Assembly (NCBI RefSeq): GCF_940807255.1
Contig: NZ_CALNWY010000011.1
Span: forward strand, 1-64,000
Direction: 5' to 3'
DNA length: 64,000 nt
Source of the DNA: Mixta sp. Marseille-Q2659
GTDB taxonomy: Bacteria > Pseudomonadota > Gammaproteobacteria > Enterobacterales > Enterobacteriaceae
The notes below the pieces were generated by a model that saw only the letters and a program-made list of their open reading frames with translations, did no database searches and was not told the DNA's origin. The position numbers were made by a program, and so were the translations under genes. Of this stretch, positions 37,615 to 50,230 are shown one piece after another. Position 1 is the first letter of the stretch. Every line of letters begins with the position of its first letter.

Positions 37615-38997
37615 TTAATTTGTTTCGGATGTGCTGGCTTCCGTATGCGGATTGCGCGTCGTGGTGCCGTTAAGATTGCGCATCAGCAGGGCAAACTGCA
37701 GATCCAGATCTTCCGGCACCGGCAGCCAGACGATATGACCATTACCGGGTGCAACCTCAACCGGCTGGCCTTTATTATTTTCCAGCGCCGTCAGCGTAAA
37801 GTGCAGATTACCGGCGGGCGTCATCAATTCCAGGCTGTCGCCGAGGGAAAATTTGTTTTTCACCTCGACCTGCGCCAGATCGCCGCGGCGTTCGCCAGTA
37901 AACTCACCGACAAACTGCTGACGATCGGAAACGGAATAGCCGTAATCATAATTCTGATAGCTGTCATGGGTATGGCGGCGCAGAAAACCTTCGGTATAGC
38001 CACGGTGTGCCAGCCCTTCCAGCGTTGCCAGCAGCGTCGGATCGAACGGCTTACCGGCGGCGGCGTCATCAATGGCGCGACGATAAACCTGCGCGGTGCG
38101 GGCGCAGTAGTAGAAGGATTTGGTGCGGCCTTCAATTTTCAGCGAATGCACGCCCATGCGCGTCAGGCGTTCCACGTGCGCCACGGCGCGCAGATCCTTC
38201 GAGTTCATAATATAGGTGCCATGCTCATCCTCGAACGCGGTCATATATTCGCCGGGGCGCATCGCTTCTTCGATCATAAAAACTTTATCGGTCGGCTGAC
38301 CGGCGCCCAGCGTCGGCGTGACATCCTGTACCGGGATCGGCTCGTACTGATGCACGATGTTGCCGATCTCATCTTCTTTCCCTTCCTGCACCTTATATTC
38401 CCAGCGACAGGCGTTGGTGCAGGTTCCCTGGTTGGGATCGCGCTTATTGATATAGCCGGACAGCAGGCAGCGCCCGGAATAGGCCATGCAGAGCGCGCCG
38501 TGAACAAAAATCTCCAGCTCCATCTCCGGTACCTGCTGGCGAATCTCTTCGATCTCTTCCAGCGACAGCTCACGTGACAGAATGACGCGCGACAGGCCCA
38601 TCTGCTGCCAAAATTTTACCGTGGCCCAGTTCACCGCGTTGGCCTGTACTGACAGGTGAATCGGCATTGCCGGAAAAGCTTCGCGCACCATCATGATCAG
38701 GCCGGGATCGGACATGATCAATGCATCCGGCTGCATATCGATTACCGGCTGCAAATCGCGGATAAAAGTTTTCAGCTTGGCGTTATGCGGCGCGATATTC
38801 ACCACCACATAAAACTTTTTGCCCAGCGCGTGTGCTTCCTGAATGCCGAGCGCCAGATTCTGGTGATTAAATTCGTTATTGCGCACGCGCAGGCTGTAGC
38901 GCGGCTGGCCGGCGTATACCGCATCTGCGCCATAGGCGAAGGCGTAACGCATATTTTTCAGCGTACCGGCCGGGGAGAGGAGTTCCGGTTTAAACAT
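37615..38997 (-). CDS. trhP: tRNA hydroxylation protein TrhP (YegQ), peptidase U32 family
   Basis: Member of the U32 family; E. coli TrhP (YegQ) is needed for prephenate-dependent 5-hydroxylation of uridine-34 in several tRNAs. The 460 residues begin FKPELLSPAGTLKNMRYAFAYGADAVYAGQPRYSLRVRNNEF. The family signature with likely Fe-S cysteines reads EIFVHGALCMAYSGRCLLSGYINKRDPNQGTCTNACRWEY. The later DLRAVAHVERLTRMGVHSLKIEGRTKS is also typical. It is downstream of baeR on the same strand and followed by CyaR, as in E. coli. Confidence 0.94.
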   Translation of the reverse strand: MFKPELLSPAGTLKNMRYAFAYGADAVYAGQPRYSLRVRNNEFNHQNLALGIQEAHALGKKFYVVVNIAPHNAKLKTFIRDLQPVIDMQPDALIMSDPGLIMMVREAFPAMPIHLSVQANAVNWATVKFWQQMGLSRVILSRELSLEEIEEIRQQVPEMELEIFVHGALCMAYSGRCLLSGYINKRDPNQGTCTNACRWEYKVQEGKEDEIGNIVHQYEPIPVQDVTPTLGAGQPTDKVFMIEEAMRPGEYMTAFEDEHGTYIMNSKDLRAVAHVERLTRMGVHSLKIEGRTKSFYYCARTAQVYRRAIDDAAAGKPFDPTLLATLEGLAHRGYTEGFLRRHTHDSYQNYDYGYSVSDRQQFVGEFTGERRGDLAQVEVKNKFSLGDSLELMTPAGNLHFTLTALENNKGQPVEVAPGNGHIVWLPVPEDLDLQFALLMRNLNGTTTRNPHTEASTSETN

Positions 38998-39107
38998 AAT
39001 GATCTCAGTCTGATGTCAGGTCAGATATTGCGGACGGGCACGTCAGAATTGACGGCCCGTTAAAAGGTGAGAAATTCTAAGCGTCTGAGCAGATGATGTA
39101 AATTGCG

Positions 39108-39812
39108 CTAGATCAAGCGACACACATCCGCTTCCCAGCGGTAGCCCATACCGTACACCGCGCGAATAAAGGGCTGATCGGCATCCAGTGCCTCCAGCTT
39201 GCGCCGCAGATTTTTGATATGGCTGTCGATGGTCCGATCGGTCACCACGCGATAATCGTCATACAGATGATTCAGCAGCTGCTCGCGCGAAAAGACTTTG
39301 CCCGGCTCCTGGGCCAGGGTTTTCAGCAGGCGGAACTCGGCGGGCGTCAGATCGAGCGCTTTGCCATCCCAGCTCGCCTGAAAACGCGCTTCATCCACCA
39401 CCAGCGGCGAGGGTGGGGCGGTTTCTTCCTGCGTACGCTGGCAGCGACGCAGAATGGTTTTCACGCGGGCGACCACCTCACGCGGGCTGAAAGGCTTGCA
39501 GATATAGTCATCCGCGCCAATCTCCAGACCCAGCAGGCGATCGATCTCCTCGATTTTCGCGGTCACCATAATAATCGGCAGCTCGGAAAAACGGCGCAGT
39601 TCGCGACAGACGGAAAGGCCATCCAGGCCGGGCAGCATCAAATCCAACAGCATTAAATCCGGCGGCGTCTGCTTCACAAAGGCAATCACTTCATCGCCGC
39701 GCGCCAGATGATGGGTGTGATAATTGGCCGCCTGCAGGTAGTCAATCATCAACTGGGCGATCTTTGGCTCATCCTCGACGACCAGGATCAGAGGCGGTTT
39801 AAATTCAGTCAT
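39108..39812 (-). CDS. baeR: Envelope-stress response regulator BaeR
   Basis: OmpR/PhoB-type response regulator that activates mdtABCD, acrD and spy in E. coli when the envelope is stressed by indole, zinc, flavonoids and similar compounds. The 234 residues contain a receiver domain with the phospho-acceptor aspartate in [16 protein letters not shown] and a C-terminal winged helix ([53 protein letters not shown]). It begins 10 bases after baeS, at the end of the mdtABCD-baeSR operon. Confidence 0.96.
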   Translation of the reverse strand: MTEFKPPLILVVEDEPKIAQLMIDYLQAANYHTHHLARGDEVIAFVKQTPPDLMLLDLMLPGLDGLSVCRELRRFSELPIIMVTAKIEEIDRLLGLEIGADDYICKPFSPREVVARVKTILRRCQRTQEETAPPSPLVVDEARFQASWDGKALDLTPAEFRLLKTLAQEPGKVFSREQLLNHLYDDYRVVTDRTIDSHIKNLRRKLEALDADQPFIRAVYGMGYRWEADVCRLI

Positions 39813-39822
39813 AGCCAGCTAT

Positions 39823-41205
39823 TCAAAGTTTAACGTGCGGCAATTCTACCCTGATTTGCAGTCCACCTAAATCAGAGTGATCTGCAGACATCACGCCGCC
39901 ATGCGCTTCGACAATATTTCGACAGATCGCCAGGCCCAAACCTGAGCCGCCGCTGGCGCGATTGCGCGAGCCTTCCGTGCGGTAAAAGCGTTCGAAAATC
40001 TGCTCCCGCTGCGCGTCGGCGACGCCCGGCGCGGAATCATCCACCAGCAAACGCCAGCGATCCGCCGCGCTGTGCAGCGTCATTTTCACCGTGCCGCCCC
40101 GATCGGTATAGCGCAGGCTGTTTTCCAGCAGATTGGTGAACAGCTGAACCAGCCGGTCAGGATCGCCGAAAAAAGGCGCCTGTTCCGGTAGCGACAGCTG
40201 CAGCGTCAGGCCGTGACTGGCGTAACGGGCATGAAAGTTACCGGCTACCAGCTCCAGCAGCGCCGCCAGATCGGTCTGGCTTTTGCGATAGGCGAGCGCG
40301 CCCTCATCCGACAGCGACAGCTGATGCAGATCGTCCACCAGCTTGGTCAGCGTTGCCACCTCGGTAAGCAACGAGCTGACCGCTTCCGGCGTCAGCTTGC
40401 GCACGCCGTCCTGCATCGCTTCCAGCTCGCCGCGCAAAATCGCCAGCGGCGTGCGCAACTCGTGGGAAATATCGGCCATAAAGGCGCGGCGCATGCTTTC
40501 ATTCTTTTCCAGCGAGCTGGCCAGCCGGTTAAAGTCCTGCGCCAGCCGCCCCAGCTCATCGTTACTGCTGACCGCGACCCGGCTGGTAAAATGGCCCGCC
40601 GCCAGTTGATGAGTCCCTGCGACCAGCCGCTTTACCGGCGCCAGTAGCCCACGCGACATCAGCCAGGTGACCGCCGCCGCCAGCAAGGTTGAAAGCCCGA
40701 CAATCAGCCAGCTGGTGCGGCGCTGCTGCTGGTCGAAATTAATATCGGCGCTGCGCGTCAGGCGCTCCGGCGGCGAGCCGATGACCCAGCCGACAATATG
40801 GCCGCTGTCGGTTTTAATCGTATTGCGGATCCCTTCCTGCGGCACCGGCGAGTGCGGGCCGATAAGGACGTGATAGTGCTGATCGATAATCCAGAACTGC
40901 GTGCGCCAGCCGTGCGGCGGCAGATGGTTATTGCCGTCGGGATTCTGCTCCAGCGAGCGCAGGATAGACCAGACCAGACGGTTATTATTGCGCAGAAACT
41001 CCCAGTTGCCGTGCTGCTCGTACTGGTCCGCCAGCGCCTCGCTCAGCAGCGCCAGCCGCTGCTCGTTGCCGCGTTTAATGTAATCGATAAAGCCATGTTC
41101 AAAGCTGAGGCGCACGCCCCAGTGCATGGTGATTAATACCAGCATACAGGTGGCAAAAATGCCGCAAAACAGCTTGGCGCTGATGCCAAAACGCAATTTA
41201 CCCAT
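39823..41205 (-). CDS. baeS: Envelope-stress sensor histidine kinase BaeS
   Basis: Inner-membrane sensor kinase of the BaeSR system. The start at 41205 shares one base with the mdtD stop (TAATG) and gives 460 residues beginning [25 protein letters not shown]; the longer frame to 41307 overlaps mdtD and is rejected. Layout: first membrane helix, periplasmic sensor (about 35-165), second helix (WLIVGLSTLLAAAVTWLMS), HAMP, the H-box FMADISHELRTPLAILRGE, and the ATPase domain with N-box LLENSLRYTDRGG and G-box GSGLGLAICRNIVEAHGG. It is coupled to baeR downstream. Confidence 0.96.
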   Translation of the reverse strand: MGKLRFGISAKLFCGIFATCMLVLITMHWGVRLSFEHGFIDYIKRGNEQRLALLSEALADQYEQHGNWEFLRNNNRLVWSILRSLEQNPDGNNHLPPHGWRTQFWIIDQHYHVLIGPHSPVPQEGIRNTIKTDSGHIVGWVIGSPPERLTRSADINFDQQQRRTSWLIVGLSTLLAAAVTWLMSRGLLAPVKRLVAGTHQLAAGHFTSRVAVSSNDELGRLAQDFNRLASSLEKNESMRRAFMADISHELRTPLAILRGELEAMQDGVRKLTPEAVSSLLTEVATLTKLVDDLHQLSLSDEGALAYRKSQTDLAALLELVAGNFHARYASHGLTLQLSLPEQAPFFGDPDRLVQLFTNLLENSLRYTDRGGTVKMTLHSAADRWRLLVDDSAPGVADAQREQIFERFYRTEGSRNRASGGSGLGLAICRNIVEAHGGVMSADHSDLGGLQIRVELPHVKL

Positions 41206-42620
41206 TAGCGCGATTTTCCCCCGCGGCTCAGCGCCGCATTTTTGCTTGATTCTTTCGGCACGCGCCAGAAAACCAGCGCGGGCAGCGCGATCACCAGCGC
41301 CACGCAAAGCCAGGTGTAGATGAAGGTTTCATGCGCCATTTCGCTGTCGATCGCCGCATGGTGACCAAAGGCGCCCAGCAGCAGGCCGGCGATGGTGACG
41401 CCGATACTCATCGACAGCTGCATAATCATCGACAGCAGGCTGTTGCCGCTGGAGGCGAGATTGTCCGGCAGCTCTTTCAGCGTCAGGGTATTCATTGAGG
41501 AGAAGCGAATGGCGTTCACCATGCCCTGGAAAAACAGCACCACCGGCAGCGCCCAGACCCAGCCCACTAACGCCACCAGCGGGAACAGCAACACCACCAG
41601 CGCCAGCGCCAGCGTAGAACCCACCAGCACGTTGCGATAGCCGAAGCGATTCACGATTTGCACCACGATGCGCTTCATGCCCATATTACCCAGCACCATC
41701 GGGATCATCATCAGACCGGCATGAAACGGGCTGTAGCCGAGGCCCAGCTGCAAAAACAGCGGCGTCATAAACGGCAACATGCCGCTGCCGATGCGTCCGG
41801 TCAGGCTGCCCAGCAGGCCGATGGAATAGGTGCGGTTCTCAAACAGCTTCAGGCTGAACAGCGCGTTTTCATTGCCGCGCGCATGCATCAGATAGAACAG
41901 CAGCGAGAAGATGCCGATCAGAATCAGCAGCCCCAGCGCCAGCGGCGAGATGCCGGAGCCGTGCTGCCCGTCCAGCGCCAGCGTCAGCGTCGCCATACCT
42001 GCCGCCAGCAGCAGAAAACCGGAAAAATCGAAGCGGCGCGTCTGCATGGAATAGTTGGGCATCAGCATCATTGTCGCCAGCGCACCCAGGATCCCCACCG
42101 GCAGGTTAATCAGGAAGATCCAGTGCCAGCTGGCGTACTCCACCAGCACGCCGCCCAGCGCCGGGCCGACCAGCGGGCCGATTTGTCCCGGCAACGTCAC
42201 AAAGGTCATTGCCGCCATATATTGTTCGCGCGGCACGATTTTCATCACCGTCAGGCGACCGACCGGCACCAGCATTGCGCCGCCAAAGCCCTGCAGCACG
42301 CGCGCCAGCACCAGCTGATTAAGCGTCCCGGCCAGTGCGCAAAACAGCGATCCGAGGCTGAACAGCACGATGGCGGCGAAAAAGATATTGCGTACGCCGA
42401 AGCGGTCGGCCAGCCAGCCGCTGAGCGGCAGCGTGACCGCCACGGTCAGCACGTAAGAAACCACCACCGAGTGCATCTGCAGCGGATCGACGCCGAGGTC
42501 GCGCGCCATTGAGGGCAGGGCGGTATTGACGATGGTGGTATCCAGCGTCTGCATAAAAAAGCCGATCGCCACAATCCATAATTGCCAGCGTACCGATGCG
42601 GATTGCGCATTCTTCATCAT
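41205..42620 (-). CDS. mdtD: MFS transporter MdtD
   Basis: Fourteen-helix major facilitator of the DHA2 branch, fourth gene of the mdt operon. It is not required for MdtABC efflux in E. coli; a role in citrate or iron-chelate export has been proposed there. The 471 residues begin [33 protein letters not shown], with motif C near [18 protein letters not shown]. It is separated from mdtC by 52 bases and overlaps baeS by one. No regulatory site is seen in the gap. Confidence 0.94.
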   Translation of the reverse strand: MMKNAQSASVRWQLWIVAIGFFMQTLDTTIVNTALPSMARDLGVDPLQMHSVVVSYVLTVAVTLPLSGWLADRFGVRNIFFAAIVLFSLGSLFCALAGTLNQLVLARVLQGFGGAMLVPVGRLTVMKIVPREQYMAAMTFVTLPGQIGPLVGPALGGVLVEYASWHWIFLINLPVGILGALATMMLMPNYSMQTRRFDFSGFLLLAAGMATLTLALDGQHGSGISPLALGLLILIGIFSLLFYLMHARGNENALFSLKLFENRTYSIGLLGSLTGRIGSGMLPFMTPLFLQLGLGYSPFHAGLMMIPMVLGNMGMKRIVVQIVNRFGYRNVLVGSTLALALVVLLFPLVALVGWVWALPVVLFFQGMVNAIRFSSMNTLTLKELPDNLASSGNSLLSMIMQLSMSIGVTIAGLLLGAFGHHAAIDSEMAHETFIYTWLCVALVIALPALVFWRVPKESSKNAALSRGGKSR

Positions 42621-42672
42621 TCGCCTCCGTTTTGCGTCAACAGGTCGGCCTTCAGCAGGCCGACCCGATTGC

Positions 42673-45600
42673 TTAGCTGGTCACCGTTAGCGGCTGTTTT
42701 TGTCGACGCAGTTTGTCCATAAAGAGATAGACCACCGGCGTGGTATAGAGTGTTAACAGCTGGCTCATTACCAGGCCGCCGACGATGGTAATCCCCAACG
42801 GCTGGCGCAGCTCCGCGCCGTCGCCGCTGGTCAGCACCAGCGGCAGCGCGCCCAGCAGCGCGGCCAGCGTCGTCATCAAAATAGGACGGAAACGCAGCAG
42901 CGACGCCTGGAAAATCGCCTCGCGCGCGCTCAGGTTACCGCTGCGCTGCGCCTCCAGTGCAAAGTCCACCATCATAATGGCGTTCTTCTTCACGATGCCG
43001 ATCAGCAACATAATGCCGATCAGCGCAATCAGGCTAAAGGGCGCGCCAAACAGCTCCAGCGCCAGCAGTGCGCCGACGCCCGCCGAGGGCAGGGTTGAAA
43101 GGATGGTCAGAGGATGAACATAGCTCTCATACAGAATGCCCAGCACGATATAGACCGTGGCGATCGCGGCGATAATCAGCCAGAGCTGGCTGTTCTGCGT
43201 CTCTTTAAACACCTGTGCCGTACCGGCAAAGCTGCCGCGTACGCTGGAGGGCACGCCCAGCATGGTTATGGTGCGCTCAATCGCCTCCGAGGCCTGCGAC
43301 AGCGACACCCCTTCCGGCAGGTTAAAGGCGATGGTGGAGGCGGCGGAAAGCCCCTGATGGTTGACCGACAGCGGCGCGTTGGCAGGCTGCCAGCGGGCAA
43401 ACCAGGAGAGCGGAATTGGCTTGCCGTCGCTGTTTACTACAAACATCTGATCCAGCGCGCTGATATCCTGGGTATAGCGCGGATCGACCTCCATCACCAC
43501 TTTGTACTGGTTCAGTGGCTGATAGATTGTGGAGATCTGCCGCTGGCCGAAGGCGTTATTCAGCAGGGCGTTGGCGTCGGACACATCGATACCCAGCCGC
43601 GCCATGCTTTGCCGGTCATAGGTGAGCGCCATCTCCGCGCCCTTGTCCTGCTGATCGGAACTGACGTCGGCCAGCTCCGGCAGTTTGCTGAACGCCGCGC
43701 GGATCTTCGGCTCCCAGGCACGCAGGTCGCTTAAGCTATCCGACAGCAGCGTGTACTGATAGCTGGCGTTGGCCTCGCGGCCGCCGACACGAATATCCTG
43801 TACCGGCATCAGGAACAGGCTGGCGCCCGGCTCCTTCGCCAGCTTCACGCGCAGGCGGGCGATAATCTGTTGGGCGCTTTCGTTGCGCTCGGAAAGCGGC
43901 TTCAGCGCGATAAACATTGAGCCGCTGTTGGTACGCGAACCACCGGTAAAGCCGGTCACGTTGTCCACCGCCGGATCTTCACGAATGATTTTCATAAAGT
44001 CTGCCAGCTTGCCGCGCATCGCCTGGAAAGAGATGCTCTGGTCGGCAGAGATAAAGCCCATCAGCCGCCCGGTATCCTGCTCCGGGAAAAAGGTTTTCGG
44101 AATAGTAATGTAGAGATAAACCGTCAGGCCGATGGTGGCTAACAGCACCAGCAGCGTCCAGCGCGCCCGATCCAGCACCCAGTGCAGCGAGCGTCCATAG
44201 CCGCGCTGCAGGCCCAGCAGCAGGCGATTAAAGCCACGCGTGCGCGGCTGGCTGCCGGCTCGTTTGCCTTTCAACAGCCAGGCGCACATCATCGGCGTCA
44301 GCGTAATAGAGATCACCAGCGAGATCATGATCGCTACCGAGAGCGTAACGGCAAACTCGCGGAACAGTCGTCCCACCAGGCCGCCCATCAGCAGCAGCGG
44401 AATAAACACCGCCACCAGCGAAATGCTCATCGACAGCACGGTAAAGCCGACTTCGCGCACGCCCTGTAGCGCTGCCTGTAGCGGCTTCATGCCCGCTTCG
44501 ATATGGCGCGAAATATTCTCCAGCACCACAATCGCATCATCCACCACAAAGCCGGTGGCGATGGTCAGCGCCATCAGCGACAGGTTATTGAGGCTGAAGC
44601 CGCACAGATACATGGCGGCGAAAGTGCCGATCAGCGAAACCGGCACCGCGACCGCCGGAATTAAGGTAGCGCGGCCGGAGCGCAGGAACAGGAACACCAC
44701 CAGAATCACCAGCGCCACGGCGATCACCAGCGACTGCTCCACCTCCTCCAGCGAGGCGCGAATGGTCGGCGAGCGATCCTGTGCCACTGCCAGTTCAATG
44801 GCGGCAGGAATAATTTCATGCAGCTCTGGTAGTTCGGCACGGATGCGGTCCACGGTCTGGATCACGTTGGCGTCGGCGGTTTTACGGATCACCAGCAGCA
44901 CCGCTGGTTTAGCATTGGTCATCCCGGCGTTGCGCACATCCTGCACCGAGTCGGTAACGGTGGCGACATCGGCAAGACGCACCGCCGCGCCATTGTTGTA
45001 ATGCACCACCAGCGGCTGATATTCCTCGGCAGTTTTCAGCTCGTCATTGGTTCTGAGCTGCCAGCGCTGGCCATTATTTTCCACCGCGCCCTGTGGACGG
45101 CGCACGTTAGCATCCGCGATCGCCTGACGCACCGCATCCAGCGAGACGCCCTGATTAAACAGCGCCTGCGGATTGAGCTGCACCCGCACCGCCGGCAGCG
45201 AACTGCCGCCGACGGTCACGTCGCCAACGCCTTCGATTTGTGACAGCTTCTGCGCCAGCTGCGTGGAGGCGTAGTCATAAAGCTGGCCAGGCGTCCAGTC
45301 GTCCGAGGTGAGCGTCATAATCATAATCGGCGCGTCGGACGGGTTGGCCTTGCGCCAGCTGGGCCGGCTCGGCATGCCGCTCGGCAACAGGCTTTGCGCG
45401 GCGTTAATTGCCGCCTGCACATCGCGCGCCGCGCCGTTAATATCGCGATCGTAATCGAACACCATAATAATGCGCGTGCTGCCCAGCGAGCTGGTGGAGG
45501 TCATTTCGCTGACGCCGGCGATACGGCCCAGCGAGCGCTCCAGCGGCGTCGCTACCGACGAGGCCATGGTTTCCGGCGAGGCGCCCGGCAGGGACGCACT

Positions 45601-45741
45601 CACCATAATCACCGGAAAATCGACCTGCGGCAGCGGCGAGACCGGCAGCAGGCGATAACCCAGAATGCCGACCAGCGCAATAGCGAGCGTCAGCAGGCAG
45701 GTTGCGACGGGACGGTAGATAAACAGCGCAAAAAACTTCAC
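42673..45741 (-). CDS. mdtC: RND multidrug efflux transporter MdtC
   Basis: Inner-membrane subunit of the MdtABC pump, which assembles as an MdtB2C heterotrimer with the adaptor MdtA and TolC to export bile salts, novobiocin and other compounds. The 1022 residues have the RND layout: helix 1, a porter domain, helices 2-6 with the proton-relay motif [19 protein letters not shown], a second porter domain, then helices 7-12. The C-terminal [14 protein letters not shown] and [24 protein letters not shown] are conserved. It overlaps mdtB by 4 bases. Confidence 0.96.
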   Translation of the reverse strand: MKFFALFIYRPVATCLLTLAIALVGILGYRLLPVSPLPQVDFPVIMVSASLPGASPETMASSVATPLERSLGRIAGVSEMTSTSSLGSTRIIMVFDYDRDINGAARDVQAAINAAQSLLPSGMPSRPSWRKANPSDAPIMIMTLTSDDWTPGQLYDYASTQLAQKLSQIEGVGDVTVGGSSLPAVRVQLNPQALFNQGVSLDAVRQAIADANVRRPQGAVENNGQRWQLRTNDELKTAEEYQPLVVHYNNGAAVRLADVATVTDSVQDVRNAGMTNAKPAVLLVIRKTADANVIQTVDRIRAELPELHEIIPAAIELAVAQDRSPTIRASLEEVEQSLVIAVALVILVVFLFLRSGRATLIPAVAVPVSLIGTFAAMYLCGFSLNNLSLMALTIATGFVVDDAIVVLENISRHIEAGMKPLQAALQGVREVGFTVLSMSISLVAVFIPLLLMGGLVGRLFREFAVTLSVAIMISLVISITLTPMMCAWLLKGKRAGSQPRTRGFNRLLLGLQRGYGRSLHWVLDRARWTLLVLLATIGLTVYLYITIPKTFFPEQDTGRLMGFISADQSISFQAMRGKLADFMKIIREDPAVDNVTGFTGGSRTNSGSMFIALKPLSERNESAQQIIARLRVKLAKEPGASLFLMPVQDIRVGGREANASYQYTLLSDSLSDLRAWEPKIRAAFSKLPELADVSSDQQDKGAEMALTYDRQSMARLGIDVSDANALLNNAFGQRQISTIYQPLNQYKVVMEVDPRYTQDISALDQMFVVNSDGKPIPLSWFARWQPANAPLSVNHQGLSAASTIAFNLPEGVSLSQASEAIERTITMLGVPSSVRGSFAGTAQVFKETQNSQLWLIIAAIATVYIVLGILYESYVHPLTILSTLPSAGVGALLALELFGAPFSLIALIGIMLLIGIVKKNAIMMVDFALEAQRSGNLSAREAIFQASLLRFRPILMTTLAALLGALPLVLTSGDGAELRQPLGITIVGGLVMSQLLTLYTTPVVYLFMDKLRRQKQPLTVTS

Positions 45742-48700
45742 GACTGCGCCTCCCCGCGCTGCCAGCGACGGCGCGTATAGTGCGCCAGACGATCGAACAG
45801 CAGGTAGATAACCGGCGTGGTAAACAGCGTCAGCACCTGGCTGAGGATCAGCCCGCCAACCATAGCGATACCGAGCGGACGACGCAGTTCCGCGCCGACG
45901 CCGGTACTCAGCATCAGCGGCAGGGCGCCGAGCAACGCCGCCAGCGTGGTCATCAGAATCGGACGGAAGCGCAGCAGACAGGCCTGATAGATGGCCTCAT
46001 AAGGCGTTTTGCCCTGTTCGCGCTCGGCGGCCAGCGCAAAGTCAATCATCATGATGGCGTTTTTCTTCACGATGCCGATCAGCAGAATGATGCCGATAAT
46101 GGCGATCACATCCAGCTCGTGCCCGCTGAGCAGCAGCGCCAGCAGCGCGCCGACGCCAGCGGTCGGCAGCGTGGAGAGAATGGTGATCGGATGGATAAAG
46201 CTCTCATACAGCACGCCGAGAACGATATACATCGCCACGATCGCCGCCACAATCAGCCAGACGGTGCTGCCCAGCGCCGCCTGGAACACCAGCGTGCTGC
46301 TCTGGAAGCGGGTCATGATCTCTGACGGCATCGCCAGATCTTTCTCCGCCGCCTCGATCGCCTGCACCGCTTCGCCCAGCGAATAGCCGTCGTTGAGGTT
46401 GAACGAGAAAGTGGTGGACGGGAACTGGTCAAGATGGTTCACCGTCAGCGCGCCGTGCTGCTGTTCCACCTGCGCAATGGCGCTGAGCGGCACCGTGCTG
46501 CCGTCGCTGGTGGTCATGCGGATCGCTTCCAGCGCCTGAAGGCCCGGCGCGTTTTGCGTATCCTGCTCCAGCACCACGCGATACTGGTTCGCCTGGGTAT
46601 AAATGGTCGAGATCAGGCGCTGGCCGAAAGCGTTATAGAGCGCGTTATCGATATCGCTCATGCTGATGCCGAGGCGACTGGCGCTGTCGCGATCCACTTT
46701 CACCATCGCTTCCAGTCCCTGGTCCTGCCAGTCGCTGCTGACATCCTTCAGCTGCGGCAGCGTTTGCAGACGCGCCACCAGCTGCGGCACCCACTGGCTC
46801 AGCGAATCCAGCGAGCCGGTTTGCAGCGTAAACTGATACTGCGTACGGCTGAGCTGGGTATCGATGGTGAGATCCTGCACCGGCTGCAGCCACAGCGTCA
46901 CGCCCGGCACGCGCGCCACCGCGCTTTGCAGCCGTTCCACGACGGCCGGAATACGATCGTCGCGCTCGTCGAGCGGCTTCAGGTTAATCTGCACGCGCGC
47001 GCTGTTCAGCGCCGGATTGGTGCCGTCCACGCCAACAAAGGAGGTGACGCTCTGCACCGCCGGATCGCGCTCGATAATCGAGGCGACGTCACGGGTGCGC
47101 TGCGCCATGCTGGCGTAAGAGACACTTTGCGGCGCCTGCAGCGTGCCCTGAATAATGCCGTTGTCCTGCACCGGGAAGAAGCCTTTCGGGATCAGCACCC
47201 ACAGCAGCACCGTCAGCACCAGCGTGCCCAGCGCCACACTCAGCGTAATCCACGGATGGTTGAGGACGCGCGTCAGGAAACGACCATAAACGGCGATGAT
47301 GCGATCGAACATCGCTTCGCTGGCGCGGGAAAAGCGGTTCTGCTTACGCAGCGATTCGGCGTTCAGCATGCGCGCGCACATCATCGGTGTCAGCGTCAGC
47401 GAGACAATCGCGGAAATTAATATCGCCACCGCCAGCGTCACGGCAAATTCGCGGAACAGTCGTCCGACGATATCACCCATAAACAGCAGCGGGATCAGTA
47501 CCGCAATCAGCGAGAAGGTGAGGGAGATAATGGTAAAGCCGATCTCACCCGCGCCTTTCAGGGTCGCCGCCAGCGGCTTTTCGCCCTGTTCGATATAGCG
47601 CGAGATGTTTTCGATCACCACAATCGCATCATCCACCACGAAGCCGGTGGCGATGGTCAATGCCATCAGCGTCAGGTTATTGATCGAGAAGCCGAGCATA
47701 TACAGCACCGCGAAGGTGCCGATCAGCGACAGCGGCACCGCCACGGCGGGAATAATGGTGGCAGGCACATTGCGCAGGAACAGATAGATAATCATCACCA
47801 CCAGCGCCAGCGCCAACAGCAGTTCCAGCTGCACATCATGCACCGAGGCGCGAATGTTGGTGGTGCGGTCGGAAAGCAGTTTGACCTCGACCGATTTCGG
47901 CAGCGAAGCGGTCAGCTCCGGCAGCAGGCTGCGGATGCTGTCGGCGGTGGCGATAATATTCGCGCCCGGCTGGCGCTGCACGTTCAGCACAATCGCCTGC
48001 TGGCGATTAGCCCAGGCGCCGAGCCAGCTGTTTTCCGCGCCCTGTTCAACGGTGGCGACATCGCCCAGCCGCACCGGCGCGTTATTGCTGTAGGCGATAA
48101 TCAGCTGGCGATAATCCTCCGCCGACTGCATCTGATCGTTAGCCGACAGCGTAATCGAGCGTTCCGGGCCGTCAAGACTGCCTTTCGCCGAGTTGACGTT
48201 GGCGTTAGAGATAGCCGTGCGCACCGTTTCGCTGTCGAGGCCGAGCGCGGCCAGCGCCTGCGCATTCATTTTGACGCGCACCGCCGGACGCTGTCCGCCC
48301 GACAGCGTCACCAGGCCGACGCCGCTGACCTGCGAAATCTTCTGCGCGATACGAGTTTCCACCATATCCTGTATCTGCGTCATCGGCATGCTGGTGGTGG
48401 TGACCGCCAGCGTCATAATCGGCGGATCGGCAGGATTAACCTTGCTGTAAACCGGCGGGTTCGGCAGATCGCTCGGCAGCAGGTTGGTGGCGGAGTTAAT
48501 CGCCGCCTGCACTTCCTGCTCGGCAACATCCAGCGGCAGCGTTAGCTGGAACTGTAACGTCACCACCGAAGCGCCGCCGGAGCTTTGCGACGACATCTGT
48601 TGGAGCCCGGACATCTGGCCGAACTGGCGTTCCAGCGGCGCGGTAATCGCCGAGGTCACCACGTCGGGACTGGCGCCAGGGTAGAGCGTCACCACCTGAA

Positions 48701-48863
48701 TTGTGGGGTAATCCACTTCCGGCAGGGCGGAAACCGGCAAAAAGCGATAGCCCAGCACGCCGGCCAGCAGAATGGCGACCATCAGCAGCGTAGTGGCAAC
48801 TGGCCGCAGGATAAAATGACGGGACGGGCCGCCGGTGGCGTTAGGAGGTAAAACCTGCATCAA
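45738..48863 (-). CDS. mdtB: RND multidrug efflux transporter MdtB
   Basis: Partner of MdtC in the heterotrimeric MdtABC pump; in E. coli MdtB is thought to drive proton translocation while MdtC binds drug. The 1041 residues show the complete RND fold: [59 protein letters not shown] in the first membrane block, and [25 protein letters not shown] in the second. It overlaps mdtA upstream and mdtC downstream by 4 bases each, indicating tight translational coupling and fixed stoichiometry. Confidence 0.96.
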   Translation of the reverse strand: MMQVLPPNATGGPSRHFILRPVATTLLMVAILLAGVLGYRFLPVSALPEVDYPTIQVVTLYPGASPDVVTSAITAPLERQFGQMSGLQQMSSQSSGGASVVTLQFQLTLPLDVAEQEVQAAINSATNLLPSDLPNPPVYSKVNPADPPIMTLAVTTTSMPMTQIQDMVETRIAQKISQVSGVGLVTLSGGQRPAVRVKMNAQALAALGLDSETVRTAISNANVNSAKGSLDGPERSITLSANDQMQSAEDYRQLIIAYSNNAPVRLGDVATVEQGAENSWLGAWANRQQAIVLNVQRQPGANIIATADSIRSLLPELTASLPKSVEVKLLSDRTTNIRASVHDVQLELLLALALVVMIIYLFLRNVPATIIPAVAVPLSLIGTFAVLYMLGFSINNLTLMALTIATGFVVDDAIVVIENISRYIEQGEKPLAATLKGAGEIGFTIISLTFSLIAVLIPLLFMGDIVGRLFREFAVTLAVAILISAIVSLTLTPMMCARMLNAESLRKQNRFSRASEAMFDRIIAVYGRFLTRVLNHPWITLSVALGTLVLTVLLWVLIPKGFFPVQDNGIIQGTLQAPQSVSYASMAQRTRDVASIIERDPAVQSVTSFVGVDGTNPALNSARVQINLKPLDERDDRIPAVVERLQSAVARVPGVTLWLQPVQDLTIDTQLSRTQYQFTLQTGSLDSLSQWVPQLVARLQTLPQLKDVSSDWQDQGLEAMVKVDRDSASRLGISMSDIDNALYNAFGQRLISTIYTQANQYRVVLEQDTQNAPGLQALEAIRMTTSDGSTVPLSAIAQVEQQHGALTVNHLDQFPSTTFSFNLNDGYSLGEAVQAIEAAEKDLAMPSEIMTRFQSSTLVFQAALGSTVWLIVAAIVAMYIVLGVLYESFIHPITILSTLPTAGVGALLALLLSGHELDVIAIIGIILLIGIVKKNAIMMIDFALAAEREQGKTPYEAIYQACLLRFRPILMTTLAALLGALPLMLSTGVGAELRRPLGIAMVGGLILSQVLTLFTTPVIYLLFDRLAHYTRRRWQRGEAQS

Positions 48864-50113
48864 CGATCTCCCTGCGTCCGGTCGCCGTGGCTACGCGCGC
48901 CTTTCGCCGGCTGGGCTGCTTTATTGCTGGTTAGCTCGGTAGACTGCGGCGCGACGACTTCCACTTTCGCGCCTTCGGTCAGGCGATCCAGTCCATCGGT
49001 CACCACGCGTTCGCCCGCTTCCAGTCCGGCGCTGATTACCACTTTCTCGCTATCCTGCAGGCCCGGCTTAACGTTTTTCTTGCTCACTTTATTTTCGCTG
49101 TTCACCACCCAGACAAAGTTGCCTTCGCTGCCCATCTGCAGCGCGGAGGTGGGGATCACCACCGCATCATGCAGCGTATTGACCTTCAGGCGCGCGTTCA
49201 CAAACTGATTGGGAAACAGGCGATCGTCTTCGTTGCTGAAGCGCGCCTTGAGCTTGATGGTGCCGGTGGTGGTATCGATCTGATTATCGAGACTCAGCAG
49301 TTCGCCCTGCGTCAGCAGCGTGCTGTTGCTGCGGTCCCAGGCTTCCACAGTCAGCGGCTGGCCCGCTTTTTGCGCCTGAAGAATCGTCTGAATGGTGGTT
49401 TCCGGCAGGCTGAACAGCACATCGATTGGATGCGTTTGCGTTAATACCACCAGCCCGGTGGTGTCGCCGCTGCTGATGTAGTTGCCGATATCAACCTGTT
49501 TCAAGCCGGCGCGTCCGTCAATCGGCGCGGTGATGCGGCTGTAGGTAAGGTTCAGTTCGGCGCTGGCGACGCTGCCTTCGTCCGCCTTGATGGTACCCTG
49601 GGTTTCGCTGACCAGCGCGCGCTGGGTATCCAGTTCCTGCTGTGAAACCAGGTTGGTTTTTGCCAGCTTTTGGTAGCGCGCCAGATCGCGCTGGGCATTG
49701 GCCAGCGTCGCTTTATCGCGCGCCAGCTGCCCCTGCGCCTGCGTCAGGGCGACCTGAAAAGGACGCGGATCGATTTCAGCCAGCAGCTGGCCTGCCTTAA
49801 CCTGTTGTCCTTCCTGGAAGTGAATTGCCATCAGCTGGCCGTCCACGCGGCTGCGCACCGTCACCGTATTGGCAGCGGTAACGGTGCCCAGGCCGGAAAA
49901 ATATTGCGGGACGCTTTGTGTCTGCGCCGTGGCGGCCTGAACCGGCGCCAGCGGCATATTGCGCCGTCCACCTTTGCCTCGCTGCTGAGTATTATTTGTC
50001 GCATTATTCGTGCCGCCATCGCCTTTGGGCCATAAGAAATAACCGGCGACGGCCACCAGTACGACAACGATCAACAGCAGGATTTTTTTAGACATATGGC
50101 GTGAGGCATTCAT
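48860..50113 (-). CDS. mdtA: Membrane fusion protein MdtA of the MdtABC pump
   Basis: Periplasmic adaptor joining MdtBC to TolC. The 417 residues carry an uncleaved N-terminal anchor ([20 protein letters not shown]), a lipoyl/barrel-sandwich domain ([32 protein letters not shown]), an alpha-helical hairpin (about 120-190), and beta-barrel and membrane-proximal domains ending near [19 protein letters not shown]. The C-terminal tail is lysine/arginine-rich. A second ATG at codon 7 is possible. It is the first gene of the operon. Confidence 0.95.
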   Translation of the reverse strand: MNASRHMSKKILLLIVVVLVAVAGYFLWPKGDGGTNNATNNTQQRGKGGRRNMPLAPVQAATAQTQSVPQYFSGLGTVTAANTVTVRSRVDGQLMAIHFQEGQQVKAGQLLAEIDPRPFQVALTQAQGQLARDKATLANAQRDLARYQKLAKTNLVSQQELDTQRALVSETQGTIKADEGSVASAELNLTYSRITAPIDGRAGLKQVDIGNYISSGDTTGLVVLTQTHPIDVLFSLPETTIQTILQAQKAGQPLTVEAWDRSNSTLLTQGELLSLDNQIDTTTGTIKLKARFSNEDDRLFPNQFVNARLKVNTLHDAVVIPTSALQMGSEGNFVWVVNSENKVSKKNVKPGLQDSEKVVISAGLEAGERVVTDGLDRLTEGAKVEVVAPQSTELTSNKAAQPAKGARSHGDRTQGDR

Positions 50114-50210
50114 TGCGGTTTATTGCTCTCCGGCAGTGTAATCAAAGGTTCCAGGCGGGTCAGCAAAGGTAGCTCCCGCGAAGTTAGCCAGTTTAATTAT
50201 CGAATAGGAT

Positions 50211-50230
50211 AAAAAAATGGAGGAAATAAG
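50211..50230 (-). promoter_or_regulatory. Weak BaeR-box candidate upstream of mdtA
   Basis: On the minus strand the sequence reads CTTATTTCCTCCATTTTTTT, which resembles the BaeR box core TTTCTCCAT but departs from the rest of the published consensus (TTTTTCTCCATDATTGGC). It lies about 100 bases before the mdtA start, a plausible distance. It is a suggestion only. Confidence 0.25.

Noticed and set aside
41206-41307. BaeS N-terminal extension to 41307
   Set aside because: It overlaps the end of mdtD in another frame; the ATG overlapping the mdtD stop gives the family N-terminus.
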